DNA from: Telmatactis stephensoni
Lineage: Eukaryota; Cnidaria; Anthozoa; Actiniaria; Isophelliidae
Reading direction: 5' to 3'
DNA: 64,000 nt
NCBI GenBank assembly: GCA_029948255.1
Contig: JALIZF010001473.1
Location: 252,501 to 316,500, forward strand
Shown here: piece after piece, positions 11,804 to 22,770 of the stretch
Layout: each line of letters begins with the position of its first letter
Position numbering within the stretch: the first letter of the stretch is position 1
The notes under the pieces: generated by a model
What the model was told of the DNA's origin: nothing
What the model saw: only the letters and a program-made list of their open reading frames with translations
Database searches by the model: none
Position numbers and translations under genes: made by a program

Positions 11804-12280
11804 TCAACTAATCTGCTTCCATTTGGCAATCTGGACCATCAATCTGACTCTGTGGTACTTCATATCTTTGTAGTGCCACTGGAAGTTGTTAATACACGAT
11901 GGACCCACACCACAGCTTCCACTTCCAGCAACGTTACTTTCACGTTGGGAGGGCATCCCAAATCTTATAGGGGAATGCACAGAATGCCAAAACTTTGATT
12001 GAAGCTTTGAGTTTCCCTGACACAGAGTACATAAGAGGTCAAGACCATCCTTAATGACAATGAATTTGTCTCTTGGCATGTCAAATTTCATCCCATCATC
12101 GAACATTAACCTCTGATTTTGCAAGTCAACGTAGACTAAGCCCCAATGACTTTCTGCATCAAAATGGACTGGTACTAGAATCTGTAACAGTGGATTATCG
12201 CCCATGTAACTCAACATCTGTCTAGTCTTGAAGACTTGGTCGGAGGATCCACTACAATCAAAGTGGCGGAGAAAGCACAT
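11804..12280 (-). pseudogene. Ulp1/SENP-like cysteine protease (C48) domain fragment
   Basis: The 158-residue frame shows the C48 pattern: a histidine in ESHWGLVYVD, an aspartate in MFDDG, and the nucleophile context GSGSCGVG. Such domains cleave ubiquitin-like conjugates in cells but are also carried by many transposons. There is no convincing upstream part on the minus strand, and the neighbours are transposon relics, so it is most likely a transposon-borne fragment. Family call from motifs only. Confidence 0.55.
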
Positions 12281-12429
12281 GGCGATCGTAAGAAAATAGA
12301 TGAAGGTGTAAGGCTCTTACGACAAGCAACAGATCTTCTAACAATAGCAACCAGTACTAGTACAGTACAGTACATTGGAACATCGAATCTAAACTTACTG
12401 AAGATCAGAAGGAATTAACGTCTGTGACC

Positions 12430-12915
12430 CTATGTTCAATTGCCATAAATTATGCATGACACAAAGGCCCTGCAACTCCCAAGGAACTTTTAAAAGTAAT
12501 CATTCATTTGAAACGATGTAGTGACACTGTTCTAACAAAACCTGATAAAGGTGCAGGAATGGTCGTGATGAACAAGTCCATGAACAAATCTATGATAGAT
12601 TATTAGCTGAGTCAATCAATCAATGATACAGAAGGGTTTAGAATGTGTGATAGTGAAAGACTAAAGACAAGAGGACGACCACCAAAATACTGCCATCCAC
12701 TGTAAGACAAAGAGAAATTTATCAACTCTGTTGCCTGCAGGATTGTACCACAAGCCATTGCCGATAATATCTCTGCCATAAAGGATCAAGGCTTGCCCAT
12801 CTGTATGGTCTACCTAAATTACATAAGAAGCAATTGGCAATGTGGCCAATATTATCAGCCACTTACAAGACTTGCAACTTCATGCTTGGCAAGAAGCCCA
12901 ACTTCAAAAGAAAGT
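12430..12915 (+). pseudogene. Penelope-like reverse transcriptase fragment
   Basis: Across shifting frames the sequence reads LKRCSDTVLTKPDKGAGMVV, then SINDTEGF, KTRGRPPKYCHPL, and after a frame change SRLAHLYGLPKLHK and LAMWPILSAT. These are the N-terminal RT blocks of Penelope-like elements (KPDKG and LYGLPKIHK are hallmarks). The catalytic YxDD block and any GIY-YIG domain are absent. It is a frameshifted, truncated relic adjoining the Ulp1 fragment. Confidence 0.75.
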
Positions 12916-12983
12916 TTCTCCAACTGAAAGAATGAGAAAAATAGAAATGTTAAACATCAATTTAAGAAAAGCGTTGAAAATAT

Positions 12984-13313
12984 GTGGCAGCACAAAGAAC
13001 ATCGTTTACAGCAAGAAACGTACAATGGCTCAATCAGTCTTTTGAATCAGTACATGATGCACAAGAAAGAGTTACACAGAGAAAAGAAGACAAGGAAAAG
13101 AGCCATAGCCCAAAATACATTACAGGACACTACGTAGAGTTGTTACATGATTTTAAACAGTGGACCCCGGGGACTCCACTGAACTGGACTGCTAAGGCTA
13201 AAGATGCTGGTCAGATACTTAAGGCATATTTAAATAATAGAGAGCTTAAGCAGCAGACGTTTCTGAGCCACGGACGGCAACCGGAAGTGATTTCGTCATG
13301 GATGATGATGTGA
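12984..13313 (+). CDS. Hypothetical ORF, charged
   Basis: An open frame of 109 codons with a coiled-coil-like charged stretch (ESVHDAQERVTQRKEDKEK) and WTPGTPLNWTAKAKDAGQ. The frame follows the Penelope fragment directly and may be transposon remnant. No family recognised. Confidence 0.2.
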   Translation: MAAQRTSFTARNVQWLNQSFESVHDAQERVTQRKEDKEKSHSPKYITGHYVELLHDFKQWTPGTPLNWTAKAKDAGQILKAYLNNRELKQQTFLSHGRQPEVISSWMMM

Positions 13314-13362
13314 AAACTCTCGCTTTCCCGTCCGTGTTGAAGGTGAAAAATGGTAAAGAGGT
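13295..13362 (+). other. Possible first exon: ATG and canonical splice donor
   Basis: A GC-rich patch with an ETS-like ACCGGAAGTG precedes an ATG reading MDDDVKTLAFPSVLKVKNGKE, then the donor GTAAGT. A candidate acceptor CCTTTTAG lies at about 13454. The following sequence has stops in the joined frame, so this may be a relic of the first exon of the recombinase element downstream. Confidence 0.3.
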
Positions 13363-13889
13363 AAGTTCCTGTTTTCTTTTTATTTCTTTTTATTTCATCT
13401 TGTATAATTTTACACAAATATATCGCTTTTAACTTAATAACGTTTCCTTTTAGGTCATCAACATAGCCTAGAAACAGCCAAAAAATGTCTGTGTCAGGAA
13501 GTAGCGAAACTCAAAAACCTGAGCAGTAAGTTGCCCATTCTAATGTTAACTTTGTTGTGTTTGGCTGTGTGTGTAAAATAACTGTTTGCCTAAATGTCTT
13601 AGTACATATAATTTGTTTGTAACTGGCTTATATAATGTTTGAATAGATTTTCAAACTGTTTCATTCATATATTTCTAACTTCACAGAAGTGTCCCAATGG
13701 ATTGGACAACAAAGCATGATATCAACTAGCTTTGTCTTACTTAGTTTTACTGACAAACCCATATCAAGCGAAGAGCACAGCTGTGGCATAAGGTGTGTGA
13801 CCATTGGAAGTCACTAGACTATCTAAAGTTTAATACAACGTTAACAAAAGAGTCAGTTCAGGATCGAACCACGCTTTTATAAGAAAAGA

Positions 13890-14495
13890 ATGGCAGAGGA
13901 AAAACGGGCATCGGGTATCTCACCCGAAATGACCGAGTTGGACAAGCTGGTCGAAGAAATATTGGCAAAATTCACTTTGATAGCATTTTTTTCTGTTTTA
14001 ACAGCTCGTAAATATGTCTTATACAGTTTTATATAATATACATGCACTGTAGACATGCTCTGTACTAAAAGCATGCAACATAAATAGTATAAAAGTGATG
14101 TTATGCTAATTTTATTGTTCTCTGTTTAGTTAGTACTATTTTGTACTAAATAGTGCAAAGCATTGCACTCTCTTAGTGTTTGTACACTAAAGTTATCAAC
14201 AATTTTTTATAAATGTGTAAACCATCTGACAAATATTGATTTCAACTTTCTGAAATTGTACACATTCATAGGTGATCCAAAGAAGAAACAATAAGAAGAC
14301 AGGCAAAAAGCAATTGACATGAGGCAGAAAGCAATGGAGAAATTTAGTGAGAACAAGAAAAGGAAAGCTGATGATACTGGTGCCACTGATGATGATGATG
14401 GTGATACCACGGGGGTTGTTGAAAAGAAAAAGAAAAAAGAAAAACAGGCTCTGAAACTGTGGAGTTCTCAAGAGAGAGAAATGAAAAAGAAATGA
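13890..14495 (+). pseudogene. Coiled-coil accessory gene of the recombinase element, fragmentary
   Basis: Two pieces can be read. One starts at the 13890 ATG (MAEEKRASGISPEMTELDKL) just after a TTATAAAAG-like box. The other spans 14319-14495 (MRQKAMEKFSENKKRK with a D-rich patch and poly-K). Stops and a splice-like gap separate them. The charged, helix-prone composition and the position just upstream of the tyrosine recombinase suggest an accessory protein of the same element. The product is not known to me. Confidence 0.35.
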
Positions 14496-14584
14496 AGCTG
14501 AAAAAGAAAGAACTAGCATTAAGGGAAGAAAAAAAGTGCACATGATCTCCTGGGAGATCTAGAAATCCATAAAGAGCAAGGTGA

Positions 14585-15253
14585 AGATAAACGAGAGTAT
14601 ATAATCTGGCAAACTGAACGTGGATCAAAGACCAGACCCGGTGGTAAAGAGTTCGGACCCGAGCGATATTTTAATAGACGAATGTACGCTACCGGGAATG
14701 ACAGGTGTCAAGTGAAGTTTTTCAAAGCCTACTTGGAGCATCAACCAGCAGAAATGATGAGTGAAGATTACCCATTATATCTTTACAACGGTAAAGAATC
14801 CCAAGACACATATATGGTACAAGCGCCAGCCACTTGGAGTTCATTCTCTTGCATCTTTCATGAAGCAAATGACGGCCAATGCTGACATTCCTGGCAAGTA
14901 CACCAACCACTCTGCTCGACGAACAATGATAACAGCACTCCGCCACGACAACTTCAATCCGCTTGACATCAGCCAGCTGACAGGGCACAAAAACTTAAAA
15001 TCCATCGACAGCTACTCAAGTGCCTCTGAAGAACATGTCTTTGGCCATAAGCAAGTTGAGCAGCCCACGGGTTCCTTTGAGTAATGTCACTCAAAACATA
15101 AGCACTACAAGCACTGGGAGTTCAACCATTCATTCTCTTGATTCACCGCTTTTCTCGGGAGCAGTCTTCAATCATTGCACCTTCAATGTTGGTAGTTCAA
15201 ACCCTTCACTTCAAGCTGCAGTTCTAAAGCGAAGAAGATATGTTGAAGAATGA
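14585..15253 (+). pseudogene. Tyrosine recombinase, Crypton/DUF3504-like, frameshifted
   Basis: Three overlapping frames make up the C-terminal half of a tyrosine recombinase. First: RYFNRRMYATGNDRCQVKFF and EYLEHQP-like sequence. Then, after a +1 shift near 14790, KTHIWYKRQPLGVHSLASF and the catalytic block NHSARRTMITAL (HxxR), LTGHKNL (His) and SYSSAS (Tyr). Then, after another shift near 15035, a tail with SPLFSGAVFNHCTFNV. The order and spacing fit Crypton-type recombinases, which catalyse strand exchange without DDE chemistry. The N-terminal DNA-binding part is missing. Two shifts make it a pseudogene unless the sequence has errors. Confidence 0.75.
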
Positions 15254-15730
15254 CTGTTGAACTTGTCAGATTCTCTCCTTTTGTAGAACACTTGATCTTT
15301 TACTTCCAGCAACGTTATCATGCTGTGGGTTGTTTGATCTTCATCTTTTATCAAGTTTACCTATTTGTAATAAATTTGACAACACTTTTTAACAAAAATT
15401 GATGTAAGAACAGCTAAATAAAAATTCGATTGTGTGCCAAGAAAATGGCGTGTTTGTTTGAATAAAGAAAAAAACGGTTTAAACTGTATGTGTATTCAGC
15501 CTGATTCCCCAGCACACGGGTCACGCAATATCTATCACACTACAGCTTTTTATAGTCCAGCCAGAAGGGCTTTTCGAAATTTTCCTAACTTTATGAAGTG
15601 TTTTATATTTTAATATTTTAAATTTGATTTAGATTAGTATTTATGCTCCTGAGCATTTCTTAACTTTTATTTTGTTATGGAGGACCTCCCTGAGAATCAC
15701 AAGTTGTGAGGAAGCTTCCTCTTGAAAGAT
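15254..15730. other. Intergenic stretch after the recombinase
   Basis: AT-rich. Repeated AATAAA-like motifs near 15370 and 15420 could serve as polyadenylation signals for the recombinase gene. Nothing else supported. Confidence 0.4.
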
Positions 15731-15732
15731 TT

Positions 15733-15821
<89 letters not shown>

Positions 15822-15843
15822 TAATTATTATTATTATTATTAT
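15731..15843. repeat. Compound microsatellite (TCA)n-(TAA)n
   Basis: About 13 copies of TCA (15731-15769) are followed by about 20 copies of ATA/TAA, then a short reversed TTA run. The poly-Asp/poly-Tyr frames across it are artefacts. Confidence 0.95.
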
Positions 15844-15972
15844 CATGCAGTTTATTAAAAAAACAACTATATGAGGGGTGACAACACAAAAGGGGTCTTG
15901 TCTACTAAGACCCCTTTGATGTACCATCTTTCAGATTTGCCGCTTTAACAGCAATCTTTAGGGTTTTTTTGG

Positions 15973-16109
15973 TCATTTCTCGGCGAAGATAGGAGAGAGA
16001 ACAACAACAACAACAACGAAACTCTCAAAAGAAGGGGGGGTCATTTCTCGGCGAAGATAGGAGAGAGAACAACAACAACAACAACGAAACTCTCAAAAGA
16101 AGGGGGGGA
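15973..16109. repeat. 68-bp tandem duplication
   Basis: The unit starts TCATTTCTCGGCGAAGATAG, includes an (ACA)n run and ends in a G-run. It occurs at 15973 and 16041 with near identity. Confidence 0.9.
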
Positions 16110-16856
16110 CAGAGAGAAAAGAAAGAAAAATGAACAGAAAAACTGCAGAGCGCGCTTGGGTGAGAGAGAAGGTAAGAAGGAAAAACAAAACAGAAAACAA
16201 AGACAATAGTTGTTCGGATTTCTTTTGCCAATTAGTGGGAACCAAAAACAAACTTAAAAAAAGAAATAACTAACAAATGAGAAAGAGAAAAGAAAGAAAA
16301 ACAGAAAAAATGTGTTTGTGAAACAGAAAAAGAGAGAAGAAAAAGAAAAAAAACGGGAAAGAGAAACAATAGTTGTCAAGGTAACTGTCAATTTGGTGCT
16401 GTTCTAGAAGACTGAAGGCTCACTTATCCAGTGACGCCTGACGAATTCTAGGGTTTACGTTCGGTGAGCGTACTGATCGTGGCCTGAATTCAGCTTCTAA
16501 GTGCTTTTTCGAGTCATTTTGTAGCACAGAAGTCGCTTGACTTGCATCATCAAGCAAGAAAAGACGACGGAGACAATCTCCTGGAAGAACTCAGGAGTGG
16601 GAAGCGACTTTACGAAGAAAGAGTCACAGTAATTACGGCGACAAGGTTCAACTGTGATCTCCAGAGTATTGAGGCTTCTCTGGTCGTTCTGTGATGCATT
16701 CCCCAAGCCAACAAGGTCATTTCGGCGAGTTTTGAACTGTAAAGAAGGCAATCGGTGCCGTCTGGGGCCTGTTAGCGAGGGGGGCTCGGCACTTATAAGA
16801 AATTTCTAAGACTAAGAGTAGGGGATGGGTGCTGTCCAAATTTTTCATGGATGCCC

Positions 16857-16909
16857 ATAATCCTTTTCTTCCGCTGTATCTGATCCAGCGGAAGAAATGC
16901 ATTATGGGA
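16857..16909. repeat. Imperfect hairpin, ~20-bp arms
   Basis: CATAATCCTTTTCTTCCGCTG and CAGCGGAAGAAATGCATTATG pair around a 9-nt loop with few mismatches. No known family. Confidence 0.7.
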
Positions 16910-17061
16910 TGCATGTTTGGACGCGTACAGTGTTTTTCCTTGGACCAGCTATGGTTGTAGCGCTGAGAGTGCCAAAATGGGGTCGACTTGCGCACCGTGC
17001 GTTACAGCCTATCTTATGGTCAACCTTTAAGACCCCTTTTGTGTTGTCACTCCTCATATTG

Positions 17062-17361
17062 TATACTTTAATTCGCCGTTTCCTTGGCATTCTCTCTAGA
17101 TCGACACAAAATCACCGAATGTCTCATACCTTGCATTAATGCTGCAAAACACAGGCCGTGATCGCCTTTTAGCTCGAGAATCGGTCATCTTGGTTGGTTA
17201 TAGTAGCCTTATATACTTAATTTGGCGTTTCCTTGGAACTCTCTCTAGATCAACTCAAAATCACCGAATGTCTCATACTTTGCATTCATGCTGCAAAACA
17301 CAGGCTGTGATCGCCCTTTAGCTCGAGAATCGGTCATCTTGGTTGGTTATAGTAACAATAT
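17062..17361. repeat. ~150-bp tandem duplication
   Basis: Two copies, from 17062 and 17212, share ATCACCGAATGTCTCATAC and CTCGAGAATCGGTCATCTTG with about 90% identity. The second ends where the third GAGGGGTGACAACAC copy begins. Confidence 0.85.
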
Positions 17362-17410
17362 GAGGGGTGACAACACAAAAGGGGTCTTGTCTACTAAGAC
17401 CCCTTTGATG

Positions 17411-17759
17411 TAAAATCTTAATAAATTCAGACGTATTATTGCCCGTGGAAATAATAAAAAAAAGGTTATAAATATATTAGTTATTAATCTCAGTGGAAAA
17501 AGAGAGAAAAGGGCTATATATCCCTTATACTTCTGAGAAGGAGCCCAATTAACTGGAATTCGAATACTGAATAATGTAGAAACTCACATTAATTACTTAC
17601 AGCCGGAAGAATTAATTAATAAAAAAATTACCATGTATCCTTATAAATTCGGAGAAGGAAGTCTTATTAACCATGCTGAAATTCATCAAAAAAATTCAAG
17701 TAACATAATAACTTAATTTGGTATAATGTTCATGTAACCTTTGTTGTAATTGTTCATGT
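17411..17759 (-). other. Probable 3' region of the LINE
   Basis: No coding frame. AT-rich sequence lies downstream (in minus-strand sense) of the LINE stop at 17760. The exact 3' end of the element was not found; no poly-A tail or target duplication is obvious. Confidence 0.3.
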
Positions 17760-20700
17760 TCATACTGCCACTTTAAATGTTCTTGCAATATGCAAGGAGC
17801 TTGAGATCACTGATAGCTGCATCCTTCTGAGAACATCTTTGGTCTTATCTCCCATTAACTTTCGTAGCTCACGTTCCATATTGTCTGACCATCCGCCCAA
17901 AACATCCATAATGATGTTGTACTGCTTCACTTGATAATCTGGATAGCGCTCTTTCAATTCCCATCGTAATGGTCTGTACTTCAAGGTCTTCTCTTCTTCC
18001 TTCTTCTGCCGGTTGTCAATCCATGGACAACTCATTTCAAGGGTTGTCACTTCTTTGGTCTTATGGTTGACTATCTTGGCGTCGATCCTGTTTGCCTGTA
18101 ATTCGTGGTTCTCACCATATGTTGGGATATCCCACAGGGCCTGGACATCATTGGTACTGTACTCTGGTTTTGGCTTGATTGGTGAGTGCCAAGGTGGCAC
18201 GCTGTCAACCAGTTGGAGATCTCGTAGTATCTCAAAGTACAGTGTTTTGAGAGCGTTGTTGTGCCTTGTCAGATACTTGTTTTGAGCGAGAGCTGAACAA
18301 CCTGACAAGACGTGAGCCATGCTTTCAGGCGCCTTGCCACAGAGACGACAGTAAACGTTGTCAGTTGATAGTGTTTTTGTCTTCTTTGTGTGGTACAGCT
18401 TGGTTGGTAAAAGCTGTTCATAGAGCTCAAACATACCAGCAACCACATACGTGGGGCTTGTTGGCCATTCGTTAAGCCACAAGAAGCACTTCTTGGTATT
18501 CAAGCTCTCGTCGTCCCATCTTGCCGTCGATAGCTTACCCTGCCATTGTTCCTCACGAACAGATTTCTCTAGCGTATTTCGGTACATTGATCTGAGTAGA
18601 CCATTTACTTTGGTAGGACGTACTTCTTCACCATTGGTCTTACAAACAACAGGGTCAGGGAAGGTCAACTTTAACTGTAGGTCTAGTTCTTCTGCACACC
18701 TCTGCGCCTCTGTAATAATTGATTGATGACCTAAAGCAGCTGCTCGTTCTTTGAATTGCCGCACGGTCTCCATATTGGGATCAACGTTAGAATACAGCTT
18801 TAGAGCCGCCTTGATCTTTGTCATTTTATACTCGCTTTCCACCGATCGTAGACCTCGACCACCTTTATCTCTCGGCAAGTACAACAGGGCGTTTGATGAT
18901 GCTGTTTCCCTCCACAGCCAACGATGATCTTCCTTGCTTCCCGGTCTATCCTCCTAAGCTCAGTCAACGGCCAGTGTTGCGTCCACATATGATACATCAG
19001 TGCGGGTAGAGCAAACTGGTTGGAAGCCATCACTCTATAGTGATCTGATAGGGGGCTTGTCCAGATTATTGACATTCGTTGTAGGTATGTCTTCTCTGCG
19101 TACTCTTGAGTTAATTTCTCTTCATGTCGCACACTTTCCAGGACCCCAAGGAACTTGTACTGAGAGTCTTCTTCCAAAGCCTTGATGGCTACAATCTCGT
19201 CGACTTTCATCCCACTTGCCTCTTGGTTCAATACACCACGCTTGACATGGATCACATTGCATTTTTTTGGGTTCCACTGTAATCCAATGTCTCCCATGCT
19301 GCTGTTAACATCTCTCAAGACACAGTTCAACTTGGTTTCAGATTGAGCAAAGACCTTTAGATCGTCAATATATAAAAGGTCAGTTACCTTGGCCTGGATA
19401 GGCTTGGACATCCTATATCCCTCTGTTGCTGCAAGTTTCCAGGCAACTGGGTTAAGGCATAAGGTGAACAACCTGGGACACAAAGCATCACCTTGGGGCA
19501 ATCCTCTCTTGAATCTAATGGTGTCGGATGTTTCTCTGCCTTTCTTCGTTTGTATGACAATCCTTGTGTTCCACATGCTGCACATCTTACTGATAGTGTC
19601 AGCCAACCATGCTGGAAATCGATGGACATTCATCATCTCGACCAGATAGCGATGATCAACAGAGTCATAGGCCTTTCTGACGTCAACCCAGGCAGCACTC
19701 ATGTTCCGTTTCCCCCTATGACAGTCTAAAGTAACCATCCTATCGATCAGTAGGTCTATTGTTCCGCTACAATTCTTCTTGGCGCCGCGTTGTTGACACT
19801 CCATTAGGTTGTTACGTTCCAGGTGATTATCGATTGGGATAAGTAGACAAGAGGTGAAGAGCTTGTAAATCGTATTCAAACACGTGATCGGCCTGTGGTT
19901 CTCGCTTGAAAATGGCCCAGGTTTGGGAAGAAGGCTTGTCTTTCCCCCAGCAAACCATACAGGATGCTCTTCCCTTCCGTTCACGATCGATTTGAAGCAC
20001 GTGGCCAAATCACCGTGTAGTGAGTCTGCACATTTCCACCAGTAATTGGCTATGTGATCAGGGCCTGGAGCTGACCAGTTTTTCTTCTTTTTAATGGTCT
20101 TAGTAACCTCATATTTGCTTATCGACCACTCCGCTTCAGATGGCTCCCCAACTTTCTGGTGTATCACGTCTTTGATCTCTGTAAGCCATTTTGGTGATGG
20201 GTTCCCTGTGCCTTCTTTCTCCCATAACTGTTTCCAGAAATTTGCTGCTTCGTCGATGTCATTAAAAAGCTTTACATCCTCATTGGTCCTATCACCTTGT
20301 CCCGTGTACACTGGGCGTGGATTGTCCTCATCCTCTTTCACTGTATCTTTCAGCTTGCGGTAAACTCCGGCCGGGTCAATTCTAAATTGATAGTTCAAAG
20401 TCCTTGATTCCTCTTGCTTCTTTGTTCTTACATAACCTCTCTTTAGCTTTCTTAGCAAACTCTTGTTCTTTTCCATATAACATAATAAGCCGGCCACTGA
20501 CATGTCACGGCACCGCTCCTTGATAACTGCTCTGTTCTTCCTTCCACGTTTAGTCAACTTCCGATTCGCTTTGATACGCTCTACTTCGGCCTTTGTTATT
20601 GATATCTGTCCTCTTAAATCCTTTACTTTCTCTTCGTAATCTCTCTTGATTCTCTCTATTTTAGATGTTTTCTTCCTGCTTGCTGTTTTGTGTCGGTGTT

Positions 20701-21289
20701 TTTTCCAGCCTTTGGAAAAAAGAAAGGACACTACGACGGCATACAACACGCAGCTTGCGATCCAAAGAAATTCGAATGGTCGGTTCTTTGGGCATACACT
20801 CTCTCGGCTTATTAGCTCTCTGATAGCAATGTTTATATTGTCAATGTCACGTTTGAGAGGTCTCTCATTTATCCTCGTGTCCACGTCACGCACACTGAAG
20901 TCACCTTGGTCTTTGTTCACTGACAATAAGATTTCATTGGCCGATTCAATTAACTCTCTCGCCTCTGTGGTCTTCAAATCCTGTGTATTTTCCGCTTGAT
21001 GAACAGCAGATGAATTTGCATTTTCCACTTCAGGAGCTTCAAATAAACTAGAAGATTCACTGTCGTTTGGCTGACTTTCTTCATGACTTTCATTATTCTC
21101 AGGTCCCACCACATTCGATATTATTTCTGTAACATTTCCCAGCATCTTTTCCAATCTTGCTGCTTGGTCTCGCAGATTTTGAGCTGTAAGTTGCAAATTT
21201 GAAGCTTTCTTTTTACACTCCAGCAAGGTGTTATTCATTTCCTCTGTCCATTTCAGCTTCTCTTTCCTTGACCTTGTAGATCTAGGCAT
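17760..21289 (-). mobile_element. R2-like non-LTR retrotransposon ORF (RT + CCHC + restriction-like endonuclease), one frameshift
   Basis: The element would encode a target-primed reverse transcriptase. The first frame (21289-18821, 822 codons) starts MPRSTRSRKEKLKWTEEMNN, has an acidic stretch, and then a hydrophobic span near residues 172-192 (LWIASCVLYAVVVSFLF) followed by basic residues. The RT domain shows LLPKPGPFSSENHRPITCLN, VDVRKAYDSVDH, GLPQGDALCPRLF and LLYIDDLKVF. The second frame (18884-17760, 374 codons) overlaps by about 60 bp and continues with YLPRDKGGRGLRSVE. It then has a CCHC knuckle (CRLCGKAPESMAHVLSGC) and an endonuclease-like RIDAKIV...TLEMSCPW block. A single frame change near 18890 separates an otherwise ~1170-residue protein. 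The knuckle plus endonuclease order is that of R2/NeSL/CRE-type LINEs. The upstream TM-like span is atypical. Confidence 0.85.
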
Positions 21290-21512
21290 TTGTTGAGTTC
21301 AGTCAAGCGAATTAGATAACTTTAGATAAACCAACACAAAATTACACCACAAAATGTTGCTCAGAGACACTTAGCTGCCCGGAATTTCCAGCAGCAGATG
21401 CAGGTTACTTAGTAGTAATGTTGTACTGCTTAAAGCGCTCAAGCTCGGCTTGCTTTCAGTAGTAAATACTTATTTTAGCAAGAGCCAAAATATGGCGTCC
21501 GACCTACTTGCC

Positions 21513-21588
<76 letters not shown>
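21513..21588. repeat. (ATT)n microsatellite, ~25 units
   Basis: An uninterrupted run of TTA/ATT between the LINE 5' region and the next RT fragment. Poly-Leu and poly-Ile frames here are artefacts. Confidence 0.95.
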
Positions 21589-21592
21589 AGAT

Positions 21593-21960
21593 ACTCCTTC
21601 AAACCTCCGTCCTATCACTCTGGAATCCGTCACTTTGAAGGTATTTACGTCCTGTCTTTTTAACTCCATTTTCTCTTTTCTTGCTGCTAAAAACTTTGTT
21701 AACCAAGATATCCAAAAGGGATTTACACCTAACCTAGTACTTTAGAACATACTGCTCAAATGGCTAACATTATTAACAAAGCTCGATCCAAACAACGTTC
21801 TCTTGTCATCACTCTGCTTGACCTTAAAAATGCTTTTGGTGAAGTTCATCATAACTTGATACAGTCCGTACTTAGCTATCATCACGTCCCTGATCACATT
21901 AAAGACATTGTTAAGAGTTTGTACACTGGTTTTAAAACCGTTTTGTTTGATTGTATTTGA
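21593..21960 (+). pseudogene. LINE reverse transcriptase fragment, second family
   Basis: The translation reads PSNLRPITLESVTLKVFTSC, then QKGFTPNL, and after a one-base shift near 21745, AQMANIINKARSKQRSLVIT and LLDLKNAFGEVHHNLI. These are RT blocks 1-3 of a non-LTR element different from the 17760-21289 LINE. It ends before the catalytic xxDD block. The fragment starts right after the (ATT)n run. Confidence 0.65.
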
Positions 21961-22269
21961 AATGATCAACAAATAATGGAAGAAAAGCTTACTTCAATTG
22001 AAATTCGGTCACAGAATAGATCAGCATTACTTTTACAGACATTTATCAAACTCGAATTACATTTTAAATTACATAGCCTTATTATTACTTTTTTTTGGAA
22101 CAAAAATTAGAGTGGAATTATCTGAAACCAGTCTTGCTGACTGCTTAACTACTGAAAACAGTTCTATTCAGAACTATGAACCCTGACAACACGCCTGCCA
22201 TACTCGTCAAAATGACGGAAAGCCAGGCAACACCACTGTCTCCACTCAAGAGAGATCTAGAGAGTAGCG

Positions 22270-22758
22270 ATGACGAGATTCCATAATATCAACCACCTCC
22301 CAAGTGCCAGAAAACTGCAGAGAGCTCCAACCACATCACAAGCCTCAAATCAAGAGGAGTTGCCAAAAGTAAAAAAGTCAATGTTGGTCCTCAACAAATT
22401 TGTCGGCAAAAGTAGCTGTCCAGTTGGTCTACAGTACCAGTCAAAACCCAACATTAGACCAGCCTCTACCTTCACGACCAAAGTCCACCACATTTGCAAA
22501 GTTGCTGAACAAAGTCTACTTAAACTGGTCAAACAGCACCAGAAAAATATCAGTGCAGACAATGAAGCCATAGCATTGTTGAAAACATCATTGAACAACA
22601 ACCTAGACCAAAAGAAGAGATTACTAGCAGCAAGGAATAAATCAATACATAGGACAAAAAAGAGACAATTTGCTAAGAAATCTGAGGAAAACGAACTTGA
22701 TGACTTAAGAAAGAAAGTCAAGGAACTAACAACTGTAAAACTTTTTTTCACAATGTGA
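22270..22758 (+). CDS. Hypothetical coiled-coil ORF
   Basis: 162 codons, basic. The second half is helix-prone, with heptad-like leucines (LLKLVKQHQKNISADNEAIA; ENELDDLRKKVKELTTVK). No family recognised. It ends just before a repeat element (22771-23664), so the 3' end may be truncated by that insertion. Confidence 0.3.
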   Translation: MTRFHNINHLPSARKLQRAPTTSQASNQEELPKVKKSMLVLNKFVGKSSCPVGLQYQSKPNIRPASTFTTKVHHICKVAEQSLLKLVKQHQKNISADNEAIALLKTSLNNNLDQKKRLLAARNKSIHRTKKRQFAKKSEENELDDLRKKVKELTTVKLFFTM

Positions 22759-22770
22759 AAATAAAAATAA

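Larger units (their letters stand above)
15869..17066. mobile_element. Putative ~1.2-kb element bounded by inverted GAGGGGTGACAACACAAAAG
   Basis: TATGAGGGGTGACAACACAA at 15869 is followed by AGGGGTCTT. The same ~33 bp occurs inverted at 17029-17066 with one or two changes. A third copy, with an 11-bp-stem hairpin (AAGGGGTCTT...AAGACCCCTT), lies at 17359-17410 in direct orientation and matches 15869-15920 almost exactly. The interior has a duplicated 68-bp unit and purine-rich DNA but no gene. It may instead be a rearranged repeat cluster. Confidence 0.4.

Noticed and set aside
13861..13870. GGTTCGATCC on the minus strand, a tRNA B-box sequence
   Set aside because: No paired T-stem, acceptor stem or A box could be built around it; not a tRNA gene.
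15697..15927. Long open frame with poly-Asp and poly-Tyr
   Set aside because: Produced by (TCA)n and (TAA)n microsatellites.
21450..21669. Poly-Leu and poly-Ile open frames on both strands
   Set aside because: Artefact of the (ATT)n run.
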